Assembly: GCF_037975245.1 (NCBI RefSeq)
Contig: NC_092583.1
Span: forward strand, 105,764-169,763
DNA from: Apostichopus japonicus
Taxonomy: Eukaryota; Echinodermata; Holothuroidea; Aspidochirotida; Stichopodidae
DNA length: 64,000 nt
Direction of reading: 5' to 3'
Positions 1 through 11,336 of the stretch are shown in pieces. Position numbers and translations under genes: made by a program. Position 1 is the first letter of the stretch, and each line of letters opens with the position of its first letter. The notes under the pieces were generated by a model. That model saw only the letters and a program-made list of their open reading frames with translations, was not told where the DNA came from and made no database searches.

Positions 1-1494
1 ACTAGCCTCAACTAGCTGCGTTGTCGAAACACCTTGACACTAATCTCTTTGTTGTCGAAACACCTTGAACCTAGTCTCAACTAGCTGCGTTGTCGAAACA
101 CCTTGACCAACTAGCTGCGTTGTCGAAACACCCTGAAACTAGCTGCGTTGCCGAAACACCTTGACACTAATCTCTTTGTCTTCGGAACACCCTAAAACTA
201 GCCTAAACTAGATGCGTTGTCGAAACACCTTGACACTAATCTCAGTGAAACCCTCAGAATGCAATACCAAGTTTTGTTGTCAAAACACCTTGAACCTAGC
301 CTGAGCTAGCTCTGTTGTCGAAACACCTTGACACTATAACCTCAATTAAACCCTCAGAATGCATTACCAAGTATTGTTGTCGAAACACCTTGAAACATTC
401 AGTGTGCGGTACTAACTGTTTGCATCACTAAGGTAAGCGAAACCCTCAGATCTAGGCCCTAGGTAAAGATGGTACACGAACACTCAGTGCGCTGTACCAG
501 GTGTCTGAATCACTGTGTCTGTGATGTGGTGTCGAAACACCCTGCATGGACTTCCAAGTGTTTGAATCACTGTGTCCTGGTAAGTGAAACCCTCAGAATG
601 CAATACAAAGTTTTGTTGTCGAAACACCCTGAAACTAGCCTCAACTCGCTGTGTTGTCGAAACACCTTGACACTAACCTCAATTAAACCCTCAGAATGCA
701 TTACCAAGTATTGCTGTCGAAACACCTTGAAACTAGCCTCAACAAGCTGTGTTGTCAAAACACCTTGACACTAACCTCAGTGAAACCCTCAGAATGCAAT
801 ACCAAGTTTTGTTGTCAAAACACCTTCAAACTAGCCTCAACTAGCTGCGTTGTCGAAACACCTTGACACTAATCTCTTTGTTGTCGAAACACCTTGAACC
901 TAGTCTCAACTAGCTGCGTTGTCGAAACACCTTGACCAACTAGCTGCGTTGTCGAAACACCCTGAAACTAGCTGCGTTGCCGAAACACCTTGACACTAAT
1001 CTCTTTGTCTTCGGAACACCCTAAAACTAGCCTAAACTAGATGCGTTGTCGAAACACCTTGACACTAATCTCAGTGAAACCCTCAGAATGCAATACCAAG
1101 TTTTGTTGTCAAAACACCTTGAACCTAGCCTGAGCTAGCTCTGTTGTCGAAACACCTTGACACTATAACCTCAATTAAACCCTCAGAATGCATTACCAAG
1201 TATTGTTGTCGAAACACCTTGAAACTATCCTCAACTAGGTGTGTTGTTGAAACACCTTGACACTAACCTCAGCGAAACCCTCAGAATGCAATACAAAGTT
1301 TTGTTGTCGAAACACCTTGACACTAGCCTCAACTAGCTGTGTTGTCGAAACACCTTGACACTAACCTCAATTAAACCCTCAGAATGCATTACCAAGTATT
1401 GCTGTCAAAACACCTTGAAACTAGCCTCAACAAGCTGTGTTGTTGAAACACCTTGACACTAACCTCAGTGAAACCCTCAGAATGCAATACCAAG
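1..1494. repeat. Satellite array with 829-bp higher-order period
   Basis: The array is built from variants of a short unit containing GTTGTCGAAACACCTTGA followed by CTAGCCTCAACTAGCTG or AACCTCAGTGAAACCCTCAG. The first 396 bases recur without a mismatch that I could see at 830-1225, giving an 829-bp higher-order period. The left edge lies outside the window; the right edge is where the motif stops near 1494. The open frames at 469-768 (plus) and 567-758 (minus) are repeat translations, not genes. Confidence 0.93.
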
Positions 1495-2186
1495 TCATCA
1501 TTCATTCACTTCCCATGCTCCATTAATCCCCATGCTTTATTCCTCACCGTGCCCCATTAATCTACCATACGCAATTCATCTAACACACCATTCACATACC
1601 TCCATTCTTTCACCTCCTAACCCCACCCACCTTTTGCCATCCACTGATCTACCAAATATACTTCTAACCATTTAGTCAGTCCAACCTTAATTACAACCTT
1701 TACTCACTCTATTGCAATTCAACACACCTAGCCTTTATTTTAGTCTGACATAAGTTTCTAAAAGAAACATGCTCAACTTTTTTCCCATAGACACCAAATA
1801 GGGCTAACTTCACCTATTAACCAAATCAAATGTTATAAAAATCTATTATATTTCCACTCTATTCTATTGACACTATTGTTTTTCTCTACTTCTTTTCCAG
1901 ACGCTTTGTGGAGGTTGATCTGACAGATTCACATACAGAAGGACGGCTAACGTGTGAACATACAGAGAGACAAATGGACCAACAGACAAATAAACAGATG
2001 AACAGTAACGATGTTATGTCCCCTCTTCACCAACTTTGTCGGCAGAGAGATAATAAGTGCTTTGCATAAGGACATAACACAGGTGCATTGACCAGGAATC
2101 AAACTAGGAACCTCTTGCTGTGCGGCTTTGCTAAAAACTTTTAAAAAGAAAAGTACTAATAACTTTGTGTAGGTTTGAGTTAACTT
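1495..2186. other. Intergenic, pyrimidine-rich, no gene seen
   Basis: 1495-1740 is C/T-rich and low in complexity. The rest is AT-rich. No coding or structural signal is recognised before the MULE remnant; the minus-strand frame that continues below 2187 past the GTAAGT has no recognisable homology. Confidence 0.5.
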
Positions 2187-2705
2187 ACTTTCCTTGCTCC
2201 AATGCAACCATGCCTGTTCCATGTGAAAGGCATATAAAAACTTCTGTGTACCTGGAAACACTGCATGCAGTGCTTGGTATTCTTGTTCAGAATGGTCAAG
2301 CATGAAGAACTTGGGGTTCCAATCAAGGTTTTATCTTTGATGATGTCAAAGGCCTCTGTTATCGCAACAGTCGTTTCATTCTCTGTGATGAATTCAGCCA
2401 CAGGACTATAACCAACCTTGGTCCTCACAAATACCAAGAACAGGCAGAGCATATTTTGTGGTCATGTAGGTGGCATCAATGAGTACCATGTCTCCATAAT
2501 GATTTAAAAGCAGTTGTTGCTGGCTGGTCTGATGGATGAACAGGAAAGTAGTGCTTTCTCTGGTGTCATAGCTGTCATCTTCCATGTCATCCCTATCATC
2601 TGTTTCTTGTGTTTTGGGCTTTCTATGTGTAAATGAGCGATTGTAACGATAGGCGTATTCTTGTGTGGGCGTACATGTATATAGTGTAGCGTTAGGCTAT
2701 GGTGC
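2187..2705 (-). pseudogene. MULE-type transposase (DDE domain) pseudogene
   Basis: Reading the minus strand from about 2705 gives an open frame through YGDMVLIDATYMTTKYALP (about 2440-2500). This is the first-aspartate block of MULE transposases and related SWIM-domain proteins. A frameshift near 2445 moves the homology to FVRTKVGYSPVAEF. A second shift near 2320 moves it to WNPKFFMLDHSEQEYQAL and FHMEQAW, which carry the second catalytic aspartate and the usual F-H-x-E-Q-A-W helix. Homology stops at a GTAAGT at about 2187, possibly an old splice donor. With two frameshifts and no C-terminal zinc finger it is dead. Family assignment rests on these motifs; it could derive from a domesticated ZSWIM-like relative. 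Confidence 0.8.
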
Positions 2706-4769
2706 CCTTGTAAGCGACGCATCGCTGTTTAATTACGTAACAGAGGTTTCAAACGTATCGGGCGTGGCGCGCTGTTTGTGGTGCGTGCGTGCATCTGGTG
2801 TGAGTGTGTGCGTGTGGTGTGATATAACTTTCTTGTGTATGAAAAGGTTTGGCAGAGCTTATGAATGAGGCGGTGAGTACGGATGGTTGACCGGCCAAGA
2901 CTTGTGAGCGAGTGAGTACATTTGATTCATATGTAGTGAGCTTGTGACTTGTAAGTAAATTATGCTTTATATTTTATATTTAGTTTGCTCCAGTTGAGTT
3001 GTTAATTTATTCAAGTAAACCGTTGCTCCAGTTGAGTTATTAAATTATCCAAGTAAACCGTTAATCTTTTGTTTCTGCATTATCTTTGCAACTTCTCTCC
3101 CCTGAGTCGTCATACTTTTGGGAGGGCACGCCAGTATGGAAAACCACTAAATTTACATATGGATCCGCACATCTGAGATAGCTGTTTGTTTTGGCTTGTC
3201 TGAGCACTTGCGAAGAAAAAAAACAATCTCAGTTGTCTTCACTTTGCCATGCCTTCACTTTTTCTTCTAGATTGCCTTTACTGGCCTTTACATAATGCCA
3301 GCTGTATGTAGTTTCTTATTGTTCTGTTTGTGGGAAAATATCACCTGTCATATTTCAGAGGATTGGAGTCAGGACAAAGCTCATTATAGACAAAATGCTC
3401 AAGTGTCTTTCCATAATTCCTTATATAATCTTGTTCCTAACTTCACGATGAATATAGCAAAAGCTGCAATTTTTTTTACAAATGTCACAATGTGACTTGA
3501 TCCTATACAACACTTCTACCAGCCTAGATCAGTTTCTTGAATATGTGGCATGATGCTTGTTCATATGGGCTATATATACGGAGCCTCTTCTTCCTTCACA
3601 ATTAGATATTATGCAGCTCTACAAGTGAAAGCATGATGTTGGGTCTGAAGTGGGTACCAGTGAGAATAAAATAAGGGAGGTGCCTCTGTCCATTAGAGAA
3701 AATTGTGGTTTTATTAAGCCCCTATACATAATATGGAGAAGCTTTAGTAAGCTTATTTCCAAGTAATGGTTTTTGAGGAAAACCTGGGAGAGGGAACAAG
3801 GGCTTCCCCCCCCCCCACCCATCCCCTTTGGGAAATTTGTATTTCTAGTTGTGTATTTGAAAATTTGCTCAAGGTCTGGGAAACTGTGGGACAAGACCTT
3901 ATAGAGTGCACCTGCCCCCACCCCCAGATTCCTGTCAGTGGGTTTGTTTGTACCTCTTGTGTACCAGATAAAAACTTCACATTGTTAAGTATGTTATGAT
4001 TCTTGCATTGTATGTGTAACAAAGAAATATAAAATAAATAAGTTTTATCTGCTTGTTAGAAGTTCCTACACTCTTTGTCCTTCCTGAAGCGGGCAATGTT
4101 TTTGATCCTTCCAAGTTTGCTGGACTGAGCTGCTGCAATTTTCTTTAGACCTAACATACACACTCCGCCAAGGTTTTCTTGCCAATCAAAAGCAGCTGGT
4201 AGTGAGCTTTAACAACATCAGCTCCCAGTTTTCTTGTTTAAAAAGGCGGGCACTGTCTTATGTGTTGTTGAAGAATTTTACACAATTTTTTTTACATTGT
4301 TGTATCAAGTTAACTGTAAATTAAGAGACCTTTTTGTACTGGAATTGCACTTCCAAGTGTATGGTGACCAAAGATGAACAAAAAAAATTATATCACACAT
4401 TCACAGACAAAACTCCTCTGTAAGGAATTTCAGAATATTCATTGATTGATTTGCCAAATTGCCAAATAAAATTTCTATCATGGGATTAGCCTTTTTTTCT
4501 ATAGCAATTAAGTCACATGCACAAATGATCAAATTCTTCTTGGAAACTGAGTGGCTTAATCTTATCTGTTGGTGGACTTGAACCACCTGCTGAATAAATT
4601 CTGCATCACCTGAACAGACTTTTATTATGGCCAAACAAATTACCAAGAAGAAATAAGTTACTTCGATTGACAGTTCACTGGCACCTTGAAATTACTGAAA
4701 TTAGCTAGGTCTACCAGACTTCTGTAGACCTAACGTAGTGCCTATCTGAACGTATTTATTGTTATTATT
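2706..4769. other. Intergenic, no gene recognised
   Basis: Unique, mostly AT-rich sequence with a GT-rich stretch near 2780-2830 and a poly-C tract at about 3806-3820. Open frames at 3295-3495, 3619-3999 and 4401-4646 show no recognisable domain. Minus-strand reading at 4070-4200 gives an unassigned frame ending in RIKNIARFRKDKECRNF; it may be a gene remnant, but I cannot name it. Confidence 0.4.
2985..3060. repeat. 38-bp direct duplication
   Basis: Two adjacent 38-bp copies beginning TTGCTCCAGTTGAGTT (2985-3022 and 3023-3060) differ at a few positions. Confidence 0.85.
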
Positions 4770-4965
4770 AGTTTAGTTTGGTAGAAAAATAAGGATCAGG
4801 AGGGGCACTCAATTCCCAAGGACCCTATAGGAGAGAAAAATCTGAAGACATAAACACTCAGACCCGATTACAATGCTTAAAGTGCTTGTCCAAAGCATTC
4901 TCAACCCATTCACACTTCTTGCAAGTACAACTTTCTCAGGCAAACTGTTGTAAGTTTTCACAAAA
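4770..4965 (-). mobile_element. LINE 3' end fragment (copy 1 of a family)
   Basis: On the minus strand, NSLPEKVVLA, then in another frame ENALDKHFKHCNRV and a stop, are the typical last residues of CR1/L2-like LINE proteins (W-N-S-L-P-E). A short 3' UTR follows, ending near a TAATAATAACAATAAA-like tail. The same 3' coding end and UTR occur at 34143-34480, so this is a dispersed family. It is 5'-truncated and frameshifted. Confidence 0.7.
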
Positions 4966-5047
4966 CCGTGCAAGCTTACCCACCAATTCCATTACGAGTA
5001 TCCCTCCTGTCCTGACAATACACAACATACCCCGTCCAGGGGAATTC

Positions 5048-5850
5048 CACAAGACCGAAGGTCTGCGAGACCGAATTTCCGAGAACCGATGGTCCGTGAG
5101 ACCGATGGTCTATGGAGCATGCCCCCTACTGTAAATTCTTCATTGGTGGACGTCCCTGCCCCCCCCCCCCTTAAAATCTGAAGAGGTAAGGGAAAACGGG
5201 CGATTTAATCCAGTTTAAAACACTTTTTTACATTGTCACATTACAAAAATATTATTTGAAATTCGAGTAGTCTAAAGAATTTTGACTCCTTACAGAAGTA
5301 GAACCGAAAACCGCAACATGTTCCCTTGTTATAGCGGATACTGTCATTATTATCCCACTTTACTATGAAATCAGGATTAATTAGGGGTCAACTTTTAACC
5401 TCTAGCCTGTAACAGTTGACACAATTTCCTCATAATAAACCAAACGTCTAATTTACTTCCTAAAATGTGTACACTTTGTAGCACAAACACACAGCAGGGG
5501 GGTAAGACATTTGAGAGCGGTGGCTTTTGCCCCCTGCAACCCCCTCTGGTTACGCCACTGGTGGAGGCCTAGTATCAATGCAAGCCGCCCCAGCCCCCTT
5601 GCGCAAGTCACTGGTATCCATTATGAAAAGAAATGGCTGTAAATTCTTTTAAATTACGCACTTTATCAAGGTAATATTACCGGTAGTAAGATTTGTCTTA
5701 CCAAGTGCTATTATAGGCCTAGGCCTAGTAGTTTAGGTCTCGCGGGGCCTAGTATTTAGTAATAGTTTCGGTTTTGCGGACCTCGGTCTCAAAGATCTTC
5801 GGTGTTGCGGACCTTTTTACTTTCGGTCTCGCGGACCTCGCAGATCCTCA
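5048..5850. mobile_element. MITE-like element with inverted GAGACCGAA clusters
   Basis: The left end (5048-5120) has a cluster of TGCGAGACCGAA-like units. The right end (5735-5850) has the same units inverted (TTCGGTCTCGCGGACC). Such clustered, inverted subterminal repeats are common in non-autonomous DNA transposons. No clean terminal inverted repeat or TSD could be fixed, so the borders are approximate. The interior has a poly-C tract near 5160 and no coding frame. Confidence 0.45.
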
Positions 5851-6661
5851 AGAAGAACAGTAAATTCTGCAAAAATTTTACAAATACTTCTAGCATTGGT
5901 AAAGACAATCTTCAGCTTATCCCTGTAGTGTAAGTGTACTGTAACTAGGCCTAGGTGTACCTTACTCCTTAGCATGCCTCCTGATATTATTAGAAATGAC
6001 TTTCCTTCCTTTCAAAACACCTACAAGCACCTCCACTAGAAATATAATCCTTATTCAAATTTATGCCTGCCCCCATCGACCCCCAATTTCGTTTAAACAT
6101 TGCTGTTCAACAGAGTAATTCACCAACCATTACTAAGCTAACGGTTATGCCGTTAGGTCTACAGTACCTTAGGCTACGTCTTGGGGGCCTAAGCTGTGGC
6201 AGCTACAACCTGCAACAAAGCCTGGCTCATATAATTTTCTCAAACGTTAAAAGTTCAAGTCAAGAGCATACATTTAGGTCTAATCTTTACGTCCAGGCTT
6301 CAAACCCATGCTGCCCAGTTGCCGTCATCTTCAGGTTAATCTTCAGCCTGAGTAGCCGTCATCAACAACTTGTACAAGTAATTTACACTTTCCATTTCGC
6401 GCCATTGCCATAGCAATACTAGAGAGGGCTCTTGAAAACGGAAGTACGTCACAGGTCAACTTCTCTGTTGTCGAAACACCTTGGAACTAACCTCAGCCCT
6501 CAAGGACCCCATTCACTTCAGCAAATTAGGTTAATTTGATAATTGTCACCCCTTCAGTCGAATAAATTTGTACCAGTAGCCTAGGTGGAATGAACTTCTG
6601 CTTAGGCGTAATAAGATGCTAAGTTAAATACAACTGTCTTTAATGTTAATTCACGGGTGTT
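5851..6661. other. Intergenic with one stray satellite monomer
   Basis: There is no gene. The frame at 6063-6413 has no recognisable domain. At 6463-6496 a single diverged copy of the 1-1494 satellite unit (CTGTTGTCGAAACACCTTGG...AACCTCAG) sits alone. Confidence 0.5.
6463..6496 (+). repeat. Isolated monomer of the 1-1494 satellite
   Basis: The core GTTGTCGAAACACCTTG followed by GAACTAACCTCAG matches the array monomer about 5 kb away, with no neighbouring copies. Confidence 0.8.
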
Positions 6662-7268
6662 ACTAAAACGAATGACAATTGCTTTACACATAACGAGTGA
6701 CAATATGTTGTACACACTAAAAAATTGCGTTGACTAAAACGAATGACAGTAATGACAGCACAGACATTTGCTTCAACCGGATATCACAGTTCAGACTTCG
6801 CGGGTATCTAGATCTAGTAAAGTACGGACAAGATAAAAACGCACCGTATAGTAAGCGGAATGGTAAGTCCGATTTTAAAAAGTAAATTTAACGTCATTTT
6901 TCCGATATTAATTGTTAGAAACTAACAATACCACAAAATCTTGAAACGGCTTCAGTTATCTTTCTATATAAATCTACAGAGGTAAAAAGCACAGCACTCA
7001 AGCGTATTCTCACACAAAAACTTTCCCTGTGGTTTCTATCCGTAAATTACACCAAAACCCTGCAACCACGTAACATGCGATTTCCTCAAATCATTTTTGC
7101 GCATGCAGAAAACCAAAAACCGCATTTACTCCACTCCGTTAATCATTCTATCTCTTCTCAACACTGTCCTTCGTTGTCATTCGTTGTCATTCGCTGTCAT
7201 TCGCTTATGATAATTAATCCTGTACAAAGTCAATTGTCATTCGGTCATTCGCTGTCATTCGTTTTAGT
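6662..7268. mobile_element. Element with inverted ACTAAAACGAATGACA ends
   Basis: ACTAAAACGAATGACA at 6662 (repeated at about 6731) appears inverted as TGTCATTCGTTTTAGT at 7253-7268. Further TGTCATTCG units lie inside the right end at 7170-7250. The arrangement fits a MITE with repeated transposase-binding motifs. No TSD was identified. The related motif recurs at 28.7-29.6 kb and 35.3-35.4 kb. Confidence 0.5.
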
Positions 7269-8126
7269 TTGTCCCTAATTCACTGAAACTTGTTTATTTC
7301 TTCAGCTAAATACAACATAATTTTAAGTCCAGCCTTCTTCAATGTTGGTTATCTAATTATCTCGGTTGCAACTCACTTTCCAATCTTTCGAGTTTCCAAT
7401 ATGATTGAATTCTCTCAACCGTGAAAAGTAACGTAGGAAATGTAAAAAAAAGGCCCCTTCCAAGACCTACTGAACAGATTATGGTCTTCAGACTTCTTGT
7501 ATTCAACTTAAGTGAAATTGATTGACCAATTAAGAGCATTTCACAAGTTTTAGCTCAAATTTTATTTTGCTTTAATGAAATTGGAGTTGACCAATAGTAA
7601 GATGCATTTTACTTAAAGGTATACTGTAATGGCCCCAAATATGATAGATATTCAAATATGTTCACCTTTGGCCAAAATTCTTAAATTGTTTTTATTACAA
7701 CCTTTCAGGAAATTTTCCTCACTGGGACATTCAGTCATCTTGTGTGTTCTTTAAAAATGTCTGAAAAAAATGGCCGGAGAGTAAAGAACTTCAGGAACAT
7801 ATTTTTTTGAAAACTTCTAGCAGTTATAGCAAGCTATAATTCGGCCCTATACTGACTTCGAGTGATGGCAGTGACAAATGTGACTTTAGTCTGAGGAAGT
7901 AACGCAAATACCCACAAACCGTGCTGACAAAATAGACCTATTGTGCATTTCAGTAGCACAAATTCCAGTATTTGAAGGGTTTCAACAATACGGCACTTTT
8001 CATAATTGATTTGTCAACTATCGGATACTTTATGATAACAGTTTTCTTATTTTCTCTCGAGTCAAAAGATCTTTTTGACTTACAAAGGAACATTTTTTCA
8101 TTTCAAATACAGAAAGGATACCATAA
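7269..8126. other. Intergenic, no gene recognised
   Basis: AT-rich sequence with short open frames (7357-7539 and 7972-8181) that show no domain. Confidence 0.4.
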
Positions 8127-8475
8127 CAGGGGCGTGCCGGACCAATATTCACGGCGCAAAAAAAAGAAAAGAAAAAAGTAGGACTAAGGAAAATAAAATG
8201 GCAAAAAAATAATCTGGGAAGTATATTTTTCAATAATGATGACGGCAAGTAGGCTAAATGTGACTACTCTGGCATGGTAGGGGTCTTGTTTTCAAGCTCG
8301 GGAAGTGCCATTTCCTGCAATCTGAGAGGCATTTTTCAAAATTTTCTCCATTACGCTACTCGCCAACCATGGTGGCGCGTAGCGTAGTTTGACCTACCAA
8401 AGGTCCCCCCGATGATTATGATAGATGGCCACACTCTATTGCCGTACCAATCCCAAATAGCTTCCGACGCCCCTG
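8127..8475. mobile_element. hAT-like MITE, 349 bp, 5-bp TSD (copy 1)
   Basis: The element starts CAGGGGCGTGCCGG and its right end reads inverted as CAGGGGCGTCGGAAGC. It is flanked by CATAA on both sides (8122-8126 and 8476-8480). A second copy at 29600-29939 is collinear throughout. It holds the shared module (AAGTGCCATTTCC...GGTGGCGCGTAGCG, about 8297-8388) also found inside other MITE families here. A 5-bp TSD with CAGGG ends is known for some hAT groups; the superfamily is inferred. Confidence 0.82.
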
Positions 8476-9086
8476 CATAATTATTTTGTATACAATTTTG
8501 GATTCTGCATCATTGTCGTTTTTGCGCTTCCACATTAACTGTTTCAAGTCTTTGCCATTGGTGAAGCCAAAAAAGGATTACATAAGAACTACAGCATGAA
8601 AGGCCTCCCCGACAGTAGTGAGGGCGGTATTGAAAAATCTAGCATGCATACACTCCGGATGTGTGACCTGCTTAATTCGTACCGCGTAAGATTTTTCGCG
8701 TGGGTTATATTCGTAAGGTTGGCATGCAACATACTTTTTTGACAAGTCAAATGAGAACTTTATTTCATAATATATTAAAAAATACTGGTGTTCTTCATAC
8801 GTCGACCGCCATGCAAGAACTTATTTTTGTTATAGATATATTTTCATATTTGTTTATTTAAAGACATGAACCCTATCAAATAGTGGTACTAACCAAACTT
8901 AAGTACATGGACTACTATATAGGGGGTTGACAATTTCTGCATGAAACACAATATATATTTTAACATTCAAAGACATTTAAACTACATAACATTATCAACA
9001 TTAACTCAATTATATATTAGCAAGTACAATATAATGATCCTTTGATAATTTTTTTCTACCTGTTGAATCTTTTTGCTAACATTGAC
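8476..9086. other. Intergenic, no gene recognised
   Basis: AT-rich sequence without recognisable coding content. Confidence 0.4.
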
Positions 9087-9113
9087 CAGGGAGTTGTTAT
9101 GGTAAACTCCCTG
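9087..9113. mobile_element. 27-bp terminal-repeat-only palindrome
   Basis: CAGGGAGTT, a 9-nt loop, then AACTCCCTG. The flanks are CATTGAC (left) and CATTAAC (right), a possible 7-bp TSD with one mismatch. The same stem recurs at 12008-12033. Confidence 0.5.
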
Positions 9114-9172
9114 CATTAACAAACAGTGTAGACCCTAAAGTTTTAGTAATAGCAACCTTTCTGAGGAATGAC

Positions 9173-9199
9173 CACTGATCTGTACACTACAGATCAGTG
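9173..9199. mobile_element. 27-bp terminal-repeat-only palindrome with perfect 8-bp TSD
   Basis: CACTGATCTGTA, a CAC loop, then TACAGATCAGTG. It is flanked exactly by GGAATGAC at 9165-9172 and 9200-9207. It looks like a DNA transposon reduced to its two ends. Confidence 0.7.
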
Positions 9200-9304
9200 G
9201 GAATGACAGTCTGCCGTCGCCTGGCCAAGTAAAGAAGTCTTCGGCTTCGAGTACAGCGGTTTTGTATGTTGCCGTGTCAGGCGCGTAGCCAGGAATTTGC
9301 CAAG

Positions 9305-9656
9305 ACAAAGTAGAATCATTTTATTTGCTAAGGGCATCTATGGTCAGGCTCAGATCCCTATTGACTGCCTAAGAAAGCCTCTGCGTAGGAGTCGGAACAT
9401 GCACGATATGCATTTCTGCCAACTGTATGCCAGTACCAATTGCTATAAGTATAGTTTTTTTCCAAATACAATTAGGGATTGGAATAGTCTGCCTTCAGAC
9501 CTCATTAGTAGTTCCAGTGGTTCTGTGAATCCTGTCACTAATATCAGTACTCGGGTCAGATTTAACTAGTTATTCTCTTGACGTGTGTGTGGTGAGATAT
9601 TGTCCCTTTTTGCGGATGTGTCACCGTATCGAAGACGAAGACGAAGACGAAGACGA
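9305..9656 (+). mobile_element. LINE 3' fragment (C-terminal RT end) inside a MITE
   Basis: The plus-strand frame reads FCQLYASTNCYKYSFFPNTI then RDWNSLPSDLISSSS and stops at 9569. This is the conserved C-terminal segment of jockey/CR1-like LINE proteins. A UTR of about 65 bp and a GAAGAC repeat tail follow, abutting the resumed MITE sequence (GGAGGGGCG). Comparison with the MITE copy at 30298 shows the insertion lies just after GCCAAG. It is strongly 5'-truncated. Confidence 0.78.
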
Positions 9657-9695
9657 AGGGAGGGGCGAAACTGTAGATTCTGCATTGCAAACTAT

Positions 9696-9725
9696 CAGAG
9701 CCGTATATCTCTATATACGGCTCTG
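9696..9725. mobile_element. 30-bp remnant of the nested CAGAGCCG element
   Basis: CAGAGCCGTATAT, CTCT, ATATACGGCTCTG, flanked by CAAACTAT at 9688-9695 and 9726-9733. Ends and TSD match the 4.58-kb element at 30362-34942, which sits at the same place in the other MITE copy. Confidence 0.85.
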
Positions 9726-9969
9726 CAAACTATCTAAGCATAGCGCCACCATGTTTGGCGCGAAGCGTACAAGAAAAGCTGTAAATGCCTCCCAGATCGC
9801 CGGAAATGGCACTTCCCATGCCTTGTTAGTTGCATCTTAGCATTTTCTCTTTTGAAAATACTAGCGATATCATAAAAACCTTAAAAAAAATTGTAAAAAA
9901 TATGCTCAAGGGGGGGGGGGGGGCGGCTGCCCCCTTCCCCCCCCCCTTGGCTACGCGCCTGTGCCGTGT

Positions 9970-11204
9970 TGGAAATGTCTATACCCATAATAATAAATAC
10001 CGATTTTGCGATCCACGTATAGTCATTGTCGACTTTGCAATCAGCGGTCCCCCCCCCCCCCCCCAAAAAAAAAAAAATTGCAAGGTCGGTAAGAGTGGCC
10101 CCGTAGTTTTCCCTTTTGGGAAACCAAAAAGGAGAGTTAGGGTGGGGCTTTATCACTTAAGGGGAGGGGGTATAAGACAAAATTAGTTATAATGTTTAAT
10201 ATATGACATCAGCTAAACCTTGTATAAATTCAGTTGACTCGGCTAGTGTGACTTTAGCGCTATTGCTGCATTAGTTAAGGTTAGTCAGCCCTTAAGTTTA
10301 TATATACTTCGCAAGTTATGTACATATATACTTATTACAGGACACGACTATAGAATATTGGTCACAACTGAACGTGTAGCCTCCAAGATAACAACATACT
10401 AATTGGCCAGAAAAGAGGCCTACGTATGCATACATATCCGATATTACCTTTACCACATTCACTTGGATGCTTACCAATAATTCCATATACTGCACGTTGG
10501 GCACTCAGAAGTCAGATTTCTGACATAAATACAAATTACAAAAATACTTAGGCCTAATACAAATGCGCACACAAAAACGCACATCACAAACCTAATTGAA
10601 AGTTTAATTTAAACGACCGTATGCATTCTTCTTTCTGATAGGCCAGCGTCAAGAAAAAAGTGGGAAAAGAAACTTAGTTTTACTAAATATTGTTATTTAT
10701 TGCTTACACTTGGTAATAAAAATATATTTTCCCATAGCTATAAAACTGAATTCATCTAGCATGTGGTTTACCGTCGATCCCACCTGTTGGGGGCCGGACA
10801 CTCATTACTGCCACAGGGGCAAACCCGGTAAAAGGTTAATTTCCTGCACAGCTGTTCGAGTGTTATGACACTTTGGAGCAGGGCATTTTCAACCATACCA
10901 CGAGAGAGCAACCCGAGGATTGGATATCAGGGACACTCTGTCTGGCCTTTCCGATGTACTTAATTCCAAGAGGTATTTCTTCCAATAAGTGCAATTTATG
11001 TTCCATCAACTGACTCTAAATAGTTGACCGTTATAACTCTATAACATTGTTTAGCAAATGACCGTTCCTTATTCCCAATAACTGAAATTTCGTAGAAAAA
11101 GTCATCCGATCATTGCATAATCAACCTTGGTCTTCTATTCATGTCACCATATTCTGTTCATCGTACTTTTCTCCCCTAACAATGTGTGAATTTTGTGCTT
11201 CGAG
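9970..11204. other. Intergenic, no gene recognised
   Basis: It contains a poly-C/poly-A junction at about 10050-10077. The open frames at 9830-10186 are low-complexity products of poly-G and poly-C. No domain was recognised. Confidence 0.4.
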
Positions 11205-11216
11205 CATAGAAATTCA

Positions 11217-11336
11217 ATTGCTGATATCACCAATTTTTGGGTGATATCAGCAAATAATTGCTGATATCATCAAATATTTGACGATATCAGCAATTTAATT
11301 GATGATATCATTAAATATTTGATGATATCATCAAAT
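11217..11336. repeat. Six GATATC palindromes at 20-bp spacing
   Basis: Palindromes such as TTGATGATATCATCAA are centred on GATATC starting at 11223, 11243, 11263, 11283, 11304 and 11324. Steps are 20, 20, 20, 21 and 20 bp. Short AT palindromes (CAAATATTTG type) fill the gaps. Function unknown. Confidence 0.9.

Larger units (their letters stand above)
9278..9961. mobile_element. hAT-like MITE 'CAGGCGCGTAGCC' (copy 1), perfect TSD
   Basis: The ends are CAGGCGCGTAGCCA and TGGCTACGCGCCTG. The 8-bp TSD TGCCGTGT lies at 9270-9277 and 9962-9969. Internal order: 5' end, LINE insertion (9305-9656), a 30-bp micro-palindrome (9696-9725) flanked by CAAACTAT, the shared core module (about 9734-9822), then poly-G and poly-C tracts next to the right end. 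The second copy (30298-35184) has the same order with a 4.58-kb insert in place of the micro-palindrome. A CAG start and 8-bp TSD fit the hAT superfamily. No transposase is present. Confidence 0.9.

Noticed and set aside
469-768. 99-residue open frame, cysteine-rich, near the window start
   Set aside because: It lies wholly inside the 829-bp satellite and its repeats mirror the DNA units; a minus-strand frame exists too.
2970-3150. Possible LTR end (duplicated TTCAAGTAAACCG followed by a GGGAGGGCACGCC primer-site-like stretch)
   Set aside because: No partner LTR, no clear TG...CA ends and no gag-pol remnant nearby.
4070-4200. Minus-strand frame rich in lysine and arginine, ribosomal-protein-like at first glance
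   Set aside because: No ribosomal protein could be matched and the frame is short with upstream stops.
9830-10186. Glycine/proline-rich frames on both strands
   Set aside because: They are translations of poly-G, poly-C and MITE ends.
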